DNA of 36,139 nucleotides from Deltaproteobacteria bacterium (GCA_016931115.1 JAFGFM010000142.1:1-36139), one strand, 5' to 3'. Shown: positions 15,546 through 24,309, numbered from the stretch's first letter. A program made the numbers and translations. The notes: generated by a model not told the origin, from the letters alone.

Positions 15546-18197
15546 TCACCGTTCAATATTCATCATCATGGCAAGGGATTTTGCAAGGTTATCCAGAACC
15601 GATTCATCCGGCAGTGTTACCTTTAATGTAATCTTGCCATTTTCATCCCTGTCAAGGCATTCTGAAAGCCGTGTCTTAAACCCTTCGGTCAATTGTTTGA
15701 TCTTTTCCGATTCCTCATCCTGAGTAAACATTGCCCCAAGAAAATTAAATGCTGCGCCAATAAGCTGGCCCCCTGCCTCTGATATCTTCTCTTTGGCTAT
15801 AAGCGCCTTTTGGGCCTCCTTTTCCTTCTCCTCCTTCATGCTGACATCAACAGGCGCATCAGGCTTTTCACCTATAAGTATCTCAAGTCTTCTCCTTAGT
15901 TCATCAATACCGGCAGTCAGATCAAGGGATTGGGTCTTTGATGACGGGTCAAGCGCAGCAATAAACAATGCCTGCTTTGCTGAGAGTTTTTCAAGAAGGG
16001 TTTCTTCAAGCGTTCCTTCAGTGATCAGGAGAAATATCTGTACCGGTCTCTTCTGCCCCATACGATGGGCGCGTCCTATCCTCTGTTCCAGCACTGCCGG
16101 GTTCCAGGGCAGATCAACATTTATTACAGTATTTGCAGCCTGTAAGTTAAGCCCTGTTGAACCTGCGTTTGTGGTAATAAAAAACCTGCAATCAGCCTCT
16201 TTCTGAAACCTGCTTACAAGTCCGAGCCTCTTTTTCTGGGGGACAGAACCGTCCAGCCTTACATAACCCAAATGCCTGTCCTTTAGTTTCGGTTCTATAA
16301 GGTCAAGCATGGTTGTCCATTCGCTGAACAGGACAACCTTTCTGTCATTCTCTGTCATCAGTTGATCCAGCAGGCTATCTATCTCCTTTAGCTTGCTTGA
16401 AAAACCGGGTGGCTGTTTATCCACCAGATAGGTGCTGTTTGCAGACATGCGGCATAGCAATAGCGCCTTTTGAAGTCTTAAAAGATCCATCTCGGAGATA
16501 TATTTCTTTTTTATGATCTGGCTCACAATCTTTTTATTCTGATTATGCACGCTGAGCTGCTCCTCTGTAGGAGGTATACGCCTGATCTCTGTTGTTCTTG
16601 GGGGTAATTCCTTTAAAACCTCGTTTCTGGTACGGCGGATAAGAACAGGCTTTAGCCTCTCACGAAGGAGATCAAGGTTTTTGTATCCAAGAAGCTTGCC
16701 CTTTTCATTTGTTATCCGGTACTGGTTTTGGAACCTGAAGGCCGGCCCCAGCCTCCTGTCATCTATGAACTCGATGATTGAGTAAAGCTCATCCAGGCGG
16801 TTTTCAAGTGGTGTGCCTGTAAGGACAAGGGCAAACGGGGATTTTAATGCCTTGATGGTCTGGCTGGTCTTTGATTCCCAGTTTTTTATCCTCTGACCCT
16901 CATCAAGGATGATAAGGTCCCATTTTACCTTTTCAATAACATTGATATCCTTTAATACCTGTTCGTAATTACATATCGTGTAAAAGCAATCGTTATAATA
17001 TTGTTCTGCCCTTTCTTTACCGCTCCCCAGTATAAGCTGGCAGGAGCGATCAGTAAAACGCATGATCTCTCCGCGCCACTGGCTTTTAAGGGATGCGGGG
17101 GTAATGATCAGCACCTTTTTAATATCTGCATCCTGGGCCAACAGCTCTGATACCCCGATACCCTGAATGGTCTTGCCAAGGCCCATATCATCTGCTATCA
17201 CGGCCCTTCCTCTTCCAGTGGCAAAGGCAATGCCATCCAGTTGATATGGTAGTAACTCTGTCTTGAGCAGTGTTTTTCTCAAGGGGTGATCTATAGGGTT
17301 TGCCCTTATCTCTTTTACCTTATTGTTTACACGTTCACGATAAAGGAGCTGATTTATGTATTCCTCAGCATCAGGATATATGATCACATTTTCCCCTGAT
17401 TGTTCCAGCAGGCGAATGGTATTAACGAGATGGATCACATCCTTAACAGGGGCATTTTTATAAGGGTAAAGAATTCTCAGTGCAGCTGTTTCAAGGTCAT
17501 CAGGAATAAGAATCCTCAAGTCCAGATCAAGGCCATAATAGAGATATACAGCAATATCCTTAATCCTGTATGGGGTATCCTTTATCTTTTTTGGGAATCT
17601 GTTTTTTACCCTGCTTATAACATGCAGGATATGTTTGCAGGTGCCAAGGGTATTTTTGCGGAAGTCAGGGCATGTACAAAATGATTCGCCCCTTTCCCAT
17701 CCGCGCAGGGCCACACGGTAACTCTTGCCTGATGTATTATTTGTTACCAGGTAATCTGTCCACAACTCACTGCTATCAATTGGCTTGATCCTCATCTTTT
17801 GAGTAGCAGCCCTTTCTACTCTGTCATTAAGCTCCTGTTTAATAAGCTCTTCATCAGAGAGGCTCTCTATGGGTACCCTGTCAGGGGGAGGGGCAGAAAG
17901 ACCCAGGGCGAGCTTTTCTTCAAGTATCAGAGAGAATGCAGCGCCAAGGTGCTCGCACACCTGGCTGCATTTACTGCACTTAAAATTGAGCTGCATGTTT
18001 TTTACCGGGTCCATGCGGATCTCAACAAAGGTATCGAACAGGTCAAGTTTGAACAAATCATTATTAAAAACTACCTGCTCATCTATATTTATTTCAAAAC
18101 TTCCTCCCTGGCGTATCAGGTTTTTTCCTTCATCACCAAGTAATTTGCACGCCTCAATATAGGTAAGGTGTGAGAGCTTGTCTTTTAATGTGATCAT
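15546..18197 (-). CDS. SNF2-family helicase-like ATPase with SWIM zinc motifs
   Basis: 883 residues. Residues ~74-83 (CSKCSQVCEH) look like a degenerate zinc knuckle. Residues 174-189 (FCTCPDFRKNTLGTCKH) form a SWIM zinc motif, CxC...CxH. The ATPase core starts near 315 with LLPYQLDGIAFA, Walker A-type DDMGLGKT (336-343), motif II DEGQ (432-435, where DEAH/DEGH is usual), LTGTPLENR, and a C-terminal helicase half ending in NVDLPWNPAVLEQRIGRAHR and GQ. SNF2 proteins of this class use ATP to move along double-stranded DNA or displace proteins; the bacterial role is mostly undefined. A C-terminal ~100-residue tail is family-specific. The start follows GGAG by 7 bp. It stands alone on this strand. 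Confidence 0.87.
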   Translation of the reverse strand: MITLKDKLSHLTYIEACKLLGDEGKNLIRQGGSFEINIDEQVVFNNDLFKLDLFDTFVEIRMDPVKNMQLNFKCSKCSQVCEHLGAAFSLILEEKLALGLSAPPPDRVPIESLSDEELIKQELNDRVERAATQKMRIKPIDSSELWTDYLVTNNTSGKSYRVALRGWERGESFCTCPDFRKNTLGTCKHILHVISRVKNRFPKKIKDTPYRIKDIAVYLYYGLDLDLRILIPDDLETAALRILYPYKNAPVKDVIHLVNTIRLLEQSGENVIIYPDAEEYINQLLYRERVNNKVKEIRANPIDHPLRKTLLKTELLPYQLDGIAFATGRGRAVIADDMGLGKTIQGIGVSELLAQDADIKKVLIITPASLKSQWRGEIMRFTDRSCQLILGSGKERAEQYYNDCFYTICNYEQVLKDINVIEKVKWDLIILDEGQRIKNWESKTSQTIKALKSPFALVLTGTPLENRLDELYSIIEFIDDRRLGPAFRFQNQYRITNEKGKLLGYKNLDLLRERLKPVLIRRTRNEVLKELPPRTTEIRRIPPTEEQLSVHNQNKKIVSQIIKKKYISEMDLLRLQKALLLCRMSANSTYLVDKQPPGFSSKLKEIDSLLDQLMTENDRKVVLFSEWTTMLDLIEPKLKDRHLGYVRLDGSVPQKKRLGLVSRFQKEADCRFFITTNAGSTGLNLQAANTVINVDLPWNPAVLEQRIGRAHRMGQKRPVQIFLLITEGTLEETLLEKLSAKQALFIAALDPSSKTQSLDLTAGIDELRRRLEILIGEKPDAPVDVSMKEEKEKEAQKALIAKEKISEAGGQLIGAAFNFLGAMFTQDEESEKIKQLTEGFKTRLSECLDRDENGKITLKVTLPDESVLDNLAKSLAMMMNIER

Positions 18198-18319
18198 TAT
18201 TATTCTCCATGTGTGTCCCGGCCAGATATGACAGCCTGAAATAGTAAAACAGTGTTCTTTTCTAATCGTATCAGTTCATAATTTCAACCTATATTCTTCA
18301 TTTTTTTAAGATTATTTGG

Positions 18320-18397
18320 ATTAGGTCATGTCATTATGAAGAAGATGATGAAACGAAGGAATGGACAGACGCAGCATTATCTGAGTGGCCAGTATGA
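18320..18397 (+). pseudogene. 3' remnant of the antitoxin gene paired with PemK
   Basis: This frame reads EEDDETKEWTDAALSEWPV and stops with TGA overlapping the ATG of the toxin gene (ATGA), the usual layout of an antitoxin followed by its PemK/MazF toxin. The frame is open back to a stop at 18263-18265, but no ATG, GTG or TTG start and no N-terminal DNA-binding domain is found. I infer that the 5' part was lost. A short functional peptide cannot be excluded. Confidence 0.45.
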
Positions 18398-18750
18398 ATA
18401 CGTTAAAGAGGGGGATGGTTATTGATGTGAATCTTGATCCAACCAGGGGTTCGGAAACCGGAAAGATCAGGCCTTGCGTTATTGTTACAAACAACACATA
18501 TAATGAGCTGGTCCCGATTATCCAGGTAGTTCCATTGACTGAATGGAGCGACAGAAAAGCCAGTATTATTACAAATGTAGAAATAGTCCCATCAACGAAA
18601 AATGGATTAATCAAGAAATCTGTGGCGGATTGCCTGCAGACACGTCCTGTTGATCATCGCGCTCGATTGGTCAAAATAAGAGGCGAACTAGAAGGCGGTA
18701 TTCTGGAAAAAATTGATGATGCCTTGAAGATTGTTTTCGATCTACTTTAG
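18394..18750 (+). CDS. PemK/MazF-family endoribonuclease toxin
   Basis: 118 residues, the usual size. Family marks are LKRGMVIDVNLDPTRGSETG, KIRPCVIVTNN (with the basic catalytic region), VVPLTEWSDR, and SVADCLQTRPVDHRARL. MazF/PemK toxins cut single-stranded mRNA at short motifs and are held in check by an antitoxin, here apparently degraded. I chose the ATG at 18394 because it overlaps the stop of the antitoxin remnant; a GTG 9 bp upstream is also in frame. No inactivating change is obvious, though reduced activity would be expected if no antitoxin remains. Its last 9 bp also encode the end of the opposing higA reading. Confidence 0.82.
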   Translation: MNTLKRGMVIDVNLDPTRGSETGKIRPCVIVTNNTYNELVPIIQVVPLTEWSDRKASIITNVEIVPSTKNGLIKKSVADCLQTRPVDHRARLVKIRGELEGGILEKIDDALKIVFDLL

Positions 18751-19057
18751 GGCTGTAAAAGGCTGAATCTTTAACAACTCTTCATGGTATTGTTTTTCAG
18801 CTTCCCATAGATCTCTCGCATGCTGGGCATTCAGCCAGAATTCGGGTGAGTTATTAAAAAATCTGGACAACCTTAACACCATGAGAGGTATTAGTGCCCG
18901 CTTTTCTCAGTATCTCATTTACTGTCTGACGTGAAACCCCAAGGATTTGAGCCAGGGAGCTTATGTTTAAATCATAATCAGGCATGAAATTCTCCCTGAG
19001 CATTTCACCGGGATGGGTTGGTGGTGTTTCTCGGTTTGTATTATTTTGTATAGCCAT
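18742..19057 (-). pseudogene. higA: Frameshifted HigA-type antitoxin
   Basis: From the ATG at 19055-19057 (ribosome site AAGGAAG) the frame gives a HigA start (PPTHPGEMLRENFMPDYDL), then SSLAQILGVSRQTVNEILR. Near 18901-18910 the correct frame shifts. The second frame continues KRALIPLMVLRLSRFFNNSP, then EFWLNAQHARDLWEAEKQYH, and ends at 18742. Together they give ~103 residues, the normal HigA length. The shift is explained by loss of 2 nt in a GA run. No HigB toxin gene is adjacent; the space upstream is taken by the ankyrin gene. A sequencing error could also explain the shift. Confidence 0.75.
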
Positions 19058-19505
19058 TATGTACTTCCTTACCGGTATGTACAAGCTGAGAAATATTTTC
19101 AATAAAATATTTTACCTCTATAAGCAACTCAGCTATTTCCTTATTACCTAGAAATGCTGCCAGTAAAATAGGGTTATCCCCATTGTTGTTTTTTGCGTTT
19201 ACGTCAGCACCTTTTGAAATAAGTAACTCAGCCGTTGCTTTATGTCCATTATTTGAAGATAGTATTAATGGCGTATCACCGTAGTATGTTCCTGAATTTT
19301 TTGTTGCCCCTTTTATTATCAATAGATCAGCTATATCTTTAAAACCTTTTCTTGATGCTAAAGTTAAAGGAGTCATGCCTTCTTTAGTTCGTGAATTCAC
19401 ATCAACAGGCTTGAGTAATCCCCAAATTGCCGGTTGCAGAAGTTTTTGCACTGTTAACTTATCATTTTCCTCAATGGCACGTAAAAAAGCGCTTATTCTG
19501 TTCAT
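19041..19505 (-). CDS. Small ankyrin-repeat protein
   Basis: 154 residues with about three ankyrin repeats after an N-terminal helix pair: GMTPLTLASRKGFKDIADLL, GDTPLILSSNNGHKATAELL and GDNPILLAAFLGNKEIAELL. There is no signal peptide, so it is likely cytoplasmic and used for protein binding. A GAGG ribosome site precedes the ATG at 19505. Beyond the last repeat the sequence (FIENISQLVHTGKEVHNG) runs across the higA start and looks unnatural for a repeat cap, which suggests that the gene end was altered by rearrangement. Partner and function are unknown. Confidence 0.75.
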   Translation of the reverse strand: MNRISAFLRAIEENDKLTVQKLLQPAIWGLLKPVDVNSRTKEGMTPLTLASRKGFKDIADLLIIKGATKNSGTYYGDTPLILSSNNGHKATAELLISKGADVNAKNNNGDNPILLAAFLGNKEIAELLIEVKYFIENISQLVHTGKEVHNGYTK

Positions 19506-19701
19506 TGGTTACAAATCCTCATAAAATTTAAAAGATAATGGATCAGATGCTCCAAGCCACTAAAGTAAGCATACAAGAATTAAACTTTCCCTGTATCGGT
19601 TAGAATGGTTCGTTAGAAACTATGAAAGTAATTGGTTATGCTTTTAATTACCTCAAAATGTAAACGATGAATTTACGCCCCACCCAATTTATCTCCAAGC
19701 C
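19506..19701. other. Short A/T-rich gap
   Basis: I see no gene, clear promoter or repeat here. Confidence 0.4.
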
Positions 19702-20130
19702 TTATTTTATGTTTCGAACTGCCCGAACGCCGACGTTAATTGATTCATCATTACCGTCTACAGCATAATCATAACCATTATTAAGATTAAGGGTCCAGAA
19801 CTCGGCTTTGGCGATATTTTCGCTTGACCAGTAGGTCCATGCTCCACCGCTGTTGAACAGCAGGCAGAAATGCATGGGGAAGTTTGCGTCATTGCCATTT
19901 GCTAACACTGAATACTGTGGATCATAGAGAGTCTTCAGCTCAGCAATAGTAGGCATCTGCCAATCACGATGCCCTCCAGTTGACAATCCTATCACCCATT
20001 CATTCGCCATATCCCAACTCATCCAATGTCCTGTCGCAGATCTCGAATCAAATTTTGTCCACATCAGCCCAGTTTTAGTGTCGGTAACAGTTTCATCTTC
20101 ATTGTCTTTATAATGGTCACATTGTAGGTT
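19702..20130 (-). pseudogene. 5'-truncated DUF1566 (Lcl C-terminal) domain protein
   Basis: The frame reads VTDTKTGLMWTKFDS, then GHRDWQMPTIAELKTLYDP, AWTYWSSENIAKAEFWTLNL and GVRAVRN, a complete DUF1566-type domain. Natural genes have a signal peptide and start well before the 'VTDTKTGLMW' segment. Here the frame goes on upstream of the only ATG for 22 codons and meets a stop at 20131-20133 with no start codon. The first exported part is therefore missing. The ATG at 20062-20064 could still give a 120-residue product, but it would begin inside the domain. Confidence 0.65.
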
Positions 20131-20231
20131 TCATGTCGTAGGCGCATTCCTTTAAACATGTAGATCTACCTATTTAGTAACCAGGTCAGCTTGAACGAAT
20201 GTGGATTCCTCTTCTGCAAAATTATAACAAG

Positions 20232-20429
20232 TCAAGCCGAACTTTTTGCTAACAACTCGCGAACCGCAGGAATAAGTTCATTCGGAATTTCAACAAAAGT
20301 CTGCGATATATCTTCCCAGGCAGCTTCATCTTCAGCAACAGCTTCTTCCTCAGTTTGGTTTTCATAATGGTCAAGGACATGATTTACTCGCTCTTCATCC
20401 CACCCTTTTGGAAATCTGTTTTTTTTCAT
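20232..20429 (-). CDS. Small acidic antitoxin-like protein
   Basis: 65 residues: MKKNRFPKGWDEERVNHVL at the start, an acidic middle (EEEAVAEDEAAWED) and ELIPAVRELLAK at the end. Small proteins of this shape are common next to RelE/ParE-like toxins and are assumed antitoxins; this is from memory and not tested. An AGGAGA ribosome site lies at a good distance from the ATG at 20429. No toxin gene can be recognised on either side. Confidence 0.6.
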   Translation of the reverse strand: MKKNRFPKGWDEERVNHVLDHYENQTEEEAVAEDEAAWEDISQTFVEIPNELIPAVRELLAKSSA

Positions 20430-21206
20430 CAGTTTACTCTCCTTTTACCCCTACGCTTAAACGCCTTTAGAGGCTTTCCTTTTAATTCATAAGCAGTAAT
20501 TACGAAGATACTACATATGTTTGGTCAAGAAAAGAAAATTGGGAATAAAGGTGTTGTATCAAGATATCTTAATAGGTTTTGATTTTTTTACTTTTTGGTA
20601 ACTTCGGGATATCAGATAAAATGATTATTAAAATGGATTCCCATTTGCATGGGAATGACGAATAAACAGAATAGCAGATGAATGAGAAAGAAAACTGGAT
20701 AAAGGATTTTTCATCACAACATTTCCAGTATGTTACAGGGTTTATGTAGGGGAACGCAGCAGCGTGCCCGTAACGGCACAGGCTCTGTGCCACTACAAAT
20801 AAATATAATGCAATGGAATGAGAAAGAAATATGGATTCCCCGATCGGTGTCGGGGAATGACGACTATGAGAGAATAGGTCGTGGGATAAAAAGTTAAAAT
20901 GGATTCCCATATTCATGGGAATGATGTAAAGACTGGATTCTCCGATCCAGCGTCGCTAACCACCTTTGCTAAAGCTTCCCTCTTTGTCAAAGGCTACGAC
21001 ATGACAAGATGGCGGGCAAAAAAGATTACATATAAAACTTTATTTTTCCGTGTCCCTCCGTGTTCTCCGTGGTAAATGGAATTTTTTGGTAGTTTTAAAT
21101 CCTTAATCAAGTTTTAAAATCAGGGTGCTTGAATCTATAATAGTGCCCGGGACTATATTTGATCTGCCTGCTCAGTCACGATTATACTTAGTGATTTTAT
21201 ATGAGA
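20430..21206. repeat. Gene-free field of dispersed palindromic repeats
   Basis: About 780 bp with no credible gene. Units I can separate: GGGAATGA-type palindromes at 20632-20661, 20831-20863 and 20899-20926; two GGGCACA-type units in opposite orientation at 20746-20769 and 20775-20796; a diverged compound unit at 20931-21015 (CTTTGCTAAAG, AAAGGCTACGACATGACA); and a 12-nt-periodic block (CCGTGTCCCTCCGTGTTCTC) at 21046-21076. The open frames seen across it are translations of these repeats. The last ~130 bp before lnt shows nothing distinct. Confidence 0.6.
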
Positions 21207-22754
21207 TTATTTTTTTACAGATGCCTTACTGTAAAACAGGGGTATAAAAAATATTAATAAACATATTATTGATAAGGATAATGCAAATATATCGCCATTT
21301 CTGGTGTAAAAGGTTTTCTCGTTATAGCCGGTGGAGACCCTGCCTGTGATGATCTCATCTGTAAAGATATCTCCCTGTGCAGTTACAATGCCTCTCGGAT
21401 CAATGATTGCGCTTACACCGGTATTTGCGGAACGTATCATTGGCCTCCTGTTTTCTATTGCCCTGAATACCGAGATGAACAGGTGCTGAAATGGCGCGCC
21501 TGAGTAACCGAACCATGCATCATTTGTTATGTTTATAAATATAGATGCCCCTTTACGCACCTGCTCTCGCGCCAGGTCAGGAAAGATCGCCTCATAGCAG
21601 ATAAGTATCCCGGATGATATGCTGCCAAGCATTAGCGGGGCATCGGACTCCCCCTTTGAAAAATCCCCTGCTGATGGCACAAGCCTGTAGACAAATGGAA
21701 TAAGATTATGGAATGGAACATATTCCCCAAATGGTACAAGATGATTCTTGCTATACTTGCCCTTTATCTCGCCCTCAGGAGAGATGTACCATGCAGTATT
21801 ATAGTAGAGTATCCTGTCGCTATCCCTTTTGTATCCTGGGCTCCCGAATATAAGATGTGTATTACCCTCCTTTGCAATCTCGTAAATTATTTCTGTCAGG
21901 GGGTTCTCATCCTGGAAAAAGAGAGGGACAGCGGTTTCAGGCCATACAACAATATCAGGAGAGGTGTTAAAACTTTTTTTGGTCATGTCCGAATATTTTA
22001 TTATGGTCTTATCCTGGAAGCTGATATCCCATTTGACTGACTGGTCAATATTCCCCTGGATAATAGCGGCATTGATCATGGTGTTTTCAGGTTTAATGAT
22101 GCTGTATCGTGCCAGGGCCATTTTCCCATAGCTAAGGGAGAGGGCAAAAACCACTATTAACAGGATGGTTTCTATTATCAGGTATCTGTTTTTCAGAATA
22201 TGCCTTCGTTGGTTTATGATCTCAAATATAGAGATATTAACAGCAGCTATAATAAAGGATGGTCCGTATACCCCTGTAATATCCGCAATCTGTATTAGTG
22301 ATAGCCTGCTGTAGAGGCTGTGACCTAAAAGCCCCCATGGAAACCCGGTAAGAAAAAAGGTTCTTAAATATTCAAGGGATACCCAGATGGCGGCAAACAG
22401 GAATATCTTTATCCTGCTGTGCATTTTAATGGTTATCAATGCTGAGAAGGCGCCTGTAAACAGTGAAAGATAGAGGGCCAAAAGCAGCAGGACAAAAATA
22501 CTGGTGATCATGTCCAGCCCCCCATAGTTGGCTAACACGTTAATAATCCAGTAGAGCAGGGTGACATAATGAGTTAGACCTGTAATAAGGCCGAGCCTGA
22601 ATGCCCTTTTAGGGGTTTCGTTATTAATGGATATCAAAAGGGGTATTAAAGCAATCCAGATCAGCCAGTCTGTTTTAAGGGGCGGAAATGAGGCTGTTAA
22701 CAGGAGACCTGACGCAATTGCAAGAAGGTTTTTATTAGCTGATATCTGGCTCAT
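21207..22754 (-). CDS. lnt: Apolipoprotein N-acyltransferase
   Basis: 515 residues, the family's usual length. Lnt adds the third acyl chain to lipoproteins in the inner membrane. About six N-terminal membrane helices are followed by a periplasmic nitrilase-like domain and one C-terminal helix. The catalytic triad is in place: Glu in VVWPETAVP, Lys in KNHLVPFGEYVPF and Cys in GILICYEAIFPDLA. The upstream neighbour is corC, the same pairing as in enterobacteria (ybeX-lnt). The ribosome site before ATG 22754 is weak (A-rich), consistent with dependence on readthrough from corC 75 bp upstream. Confidence 0.92.
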   Translation of the reverse strand: MSQISANKNLLAIASGLLLTASFPPLKTDWLIWIALIPLLISINNETPKRAFRLGLITGLTHYVTLLYWIINVLANYGGLDMITSIFVLLLLALYLSLFTGAFSALITIKMHSRIKIFLFAAIWVSLEYLRTFFLTGFPWGLLGHSLYSRLSLIQIADITGVYGPSFIIAAVNISIFEIINQRRHILKNRYLIIETILLIVVFALSLSYGKMALARYSIIKPENTMINAAIIQGNIDQSVKWDISFQDKTIIKYSDMTKKSFNTSPDIVVWPETAVPLFFQDENPLTEIIYEIAKEGNTHLIFGSPGYKRDSDRILYYNTAWYISPEGEIKGKYSKNHLVPFGEYVPFHNLIPFVYRLVPSAGDFSKGESDAPLMLGSISSGILICYEAIFPDLAREQVRKGASIFINITNDAWFGYSGAPFQHLFISVFRAIENRRPMIRSANTGVSAIIDPRGIVTAQGDIFTDEIITGRVSTGYNEKTFYTRNGDIFALSLSIICLLIFFIPLFYSKASVKK

Positions 22755-22828
22755 ATTTTTATTGATCTATACAAAGATGCTGGCCTGTAGTTTTCATGAA
22801 AAGGGCAGGGCAAGCGTCAGGCAAAAGG

Positions 22829-23680
22829 TTAGTTTGCTTCATCCTGATCATCACAGAAGGTGATCAACACCTTATCTATCCTTCTTTCATCAGCCGATTT
22901 GATCTGAATCTTCAGGTCATTGTAGATAAGCTGATCACCTGCTTTAGGTATCTTGCCCATGATATGTATAATAAACCCCCCAACAGATTCAAAATCACCA
23001 TCCGGAAGTTTTATATTAAAGATCTCCTCCAGATCTTCAGCCCCGAGGCGTGCATCCGCAAGGATGGTATGATCATCTATTCTACTCATGAGTGGGTCCT
23101 CATGATCATGCTCATCCATTATTTCGCCTACTATTTCTTCCAGGATATCCTCTATGGTGATAATGCCTTCTGTACCGCCATATTCGTCGGTGACCACTGC
23201 CATATGATTTTTTTTGGTTTTGAGATCCCTCAGCAGGGTGCTGATTTTCTGGCTACCCGGCACAAAAAAGGCCTTTCTCAGGATATTAGCGGTAATTTTT
23301 GTATCTGGGGGGCTGCCAAACAGTTTCAATAGATCCTTGGCATGGAGTATGCCTATAATTTCATCTATATTTTCCCCGAAGATCGGTATCCTGGTGTGGC
23401 CGCATGTGGTAATAAGATTTATAAGCTCACCAAGTGTAGTATCAATAGGCGCTGAAATAAGATCGGTTCTGGGTATCATTATTGACAGGGCTGTGGTCTC
23501 TTTTAGCTCCAGTACACCATGAACCATATCCGATTCTTCATCAGTGATAAACCCCTTTGCCTGTCCTTCATCTATAAGATCATTGATCTCATCAGTGAGG
23601 TCTGTGCCATTCTGAGGATGGTGCTTATTCATGAAGGATAAAATTTTATTCAAAATACTTCGGTTTGAATCTTCTTCCAA
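22829..23680 (-). CDS. corC: CorC/HlyC-family CBS-domain protein
   Basis: 283 residues and soluble. Residues ~65-185 hold two CBS domains (MIPRTDLISAPIDTTLGELI; HMAVVTDEYGGTEGIITIED), and the last ~80 residues the CorC/HlyC domain (FESVGGFIIHIMGKIPKAGD). CorC/YbeX proteins are linked to magnesium/cobalt homeostasis and ribosome quality; no membrane DUF21 part is present, so it belongs to the short CorC class. The start is a TTG (complement of 23678-23680) preceded by GGGAG. It forms an operon with lnt. Confidence 0.86.
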   Translation of the reverse strand: MEEDSNRSILNKILSFMNKHHPQNGTDLTDEINDLIDEGQAKGFITDEESDMVHGVLELKETTALSIMIPRTDLISAPIDTTLGELINLITTCGHTRIPIFGENIDEIIGILHAKDLLKLFGSPPDTKITANILRKAFFVPGSQKISTLLRDLKTKKNHMAVVTDEYGGTEGIITIEDILEEIVGEIMDEHDHEDPLMSRIDDHTILADARLGAEDLEEIFNIKLPDGDFESVGGFIIHIMGKIPKAGDQLIYNDLKIQIKSADERRIDKVLITFCDDQDEAN

Positions 23681-24060
23681 GGAACCCTTTTTCTCCCAGT
23701 ATTAAAAATTTTCTGAAAAATAAATTAACATACAATTATTCAAAATGGTATGATTTTTTTTTCATCGTTGACAATAAAAAACAAAAATACTATTTTCCAG
23801 ACATATTTGTATTACTGATACTTATTTCAGGTTAATTTGTCCAATGGGTAAACAATTATCCGGAAATGATCGATTATTGTATTATTTTTCTCATAAGATA
23901 TTCTCTTGACAATGTTTTCTCTTATGATAAAAATGCCAAATTACTTTTTATGAGTATAAGCATCATCTCTATTTTTTGTTATAGAGTGATGATACAGGAT
24001 TCTAACTGACGCCTTTTATTATTTTTAGTAAGGCGAAGATATAAAAGACATAAAACGAAT
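23681..24060. other. A/T-rich divergent intergenic region
   Basis: 380 bp between corC (minus) and the tRNA (plus), very rich in A/T. Besides the promoter-like site at 23768-23796 there is a second TTGACA at 23906-23911, about 150 bp before the tRNA, followed by A/T-rich sequence without a good -10. No gene is seen. Confidence 0.4.
23768..23796 (+). promoter_or_regulatory. Candidate sigma70 promoter
   Basis: TTGACA (23768-23773), 17-bp spacer, TATTTT (23791-23796), on the strand of the tRNA and the rimP-nusA-infB cluster. Both the perfect -35 and the spacing support it; its distance to the tRNA (~265 bp) is long. Confidence 0.35.
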
Positions 24061-24136
24061 GCGGGCATAGCTCAGTTGGTAGAGTACAAGCTTCCCAAGC
24101 TTGGTGTCGCGGGTTCGACCCCCGTTGCCCGCTCCA
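24061..24136 (+). tRNA. tRNA-Gly (anticodon CCC)
   Basis: 76 nt including the encoded CCA. The acceptor stem is GCGGGCA/TGCCCGC, the D arm GCTC AGTTGGTA GAGT, the anticodon stem CAAGC/GCTTG with loop TTCCCAA (anticodon CCC, reads GGG), and the T arm CGGGG-type with TTCGA. It resembles E. coli glyU. It stands directly before the rimP-nusA-infB cluster, the place taken by metY in E. coli. Confidence 0.93.
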
Positions 24137-24284
24137 TATATGTCTTATAAATCCTGATTCCCTTTTTGAGGTTGTTGGCCATTAAGGTTGATCTTCTTCG
24201 AATTGTGGGCACAATGTTTTGCAATATGCTGATAAAGTTTTTTAATCAATGCATATTTGCCAAAGATAGAGTTCATGATTCTGA

Positions 24285-24309
24285 AGCGGGTCTTAAAACC
24301 CGCTTTTTT
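24285..24309 (+). terminator. Rho-independent terminator or attenuator before rimP
   Basis: AGCGGGT and ACCCGCT pair perfectly over 7 bp around a 6-nt loop and run into TTTTTT. It lies ~150 bp after the tRNA and 25 bp before the rimP start, so it would end tRNA transcripts or act as an attenuator in the rimP-nusA-infB leader. Confidence 0.8.

Noticed and set aside
20569-20916. A 115-codon open frame on the minus strand
   Set aside because: Its sequence is the translation of the GGGAATGA and GGGCACA repeats; such frames recur wherever these repeats lie.
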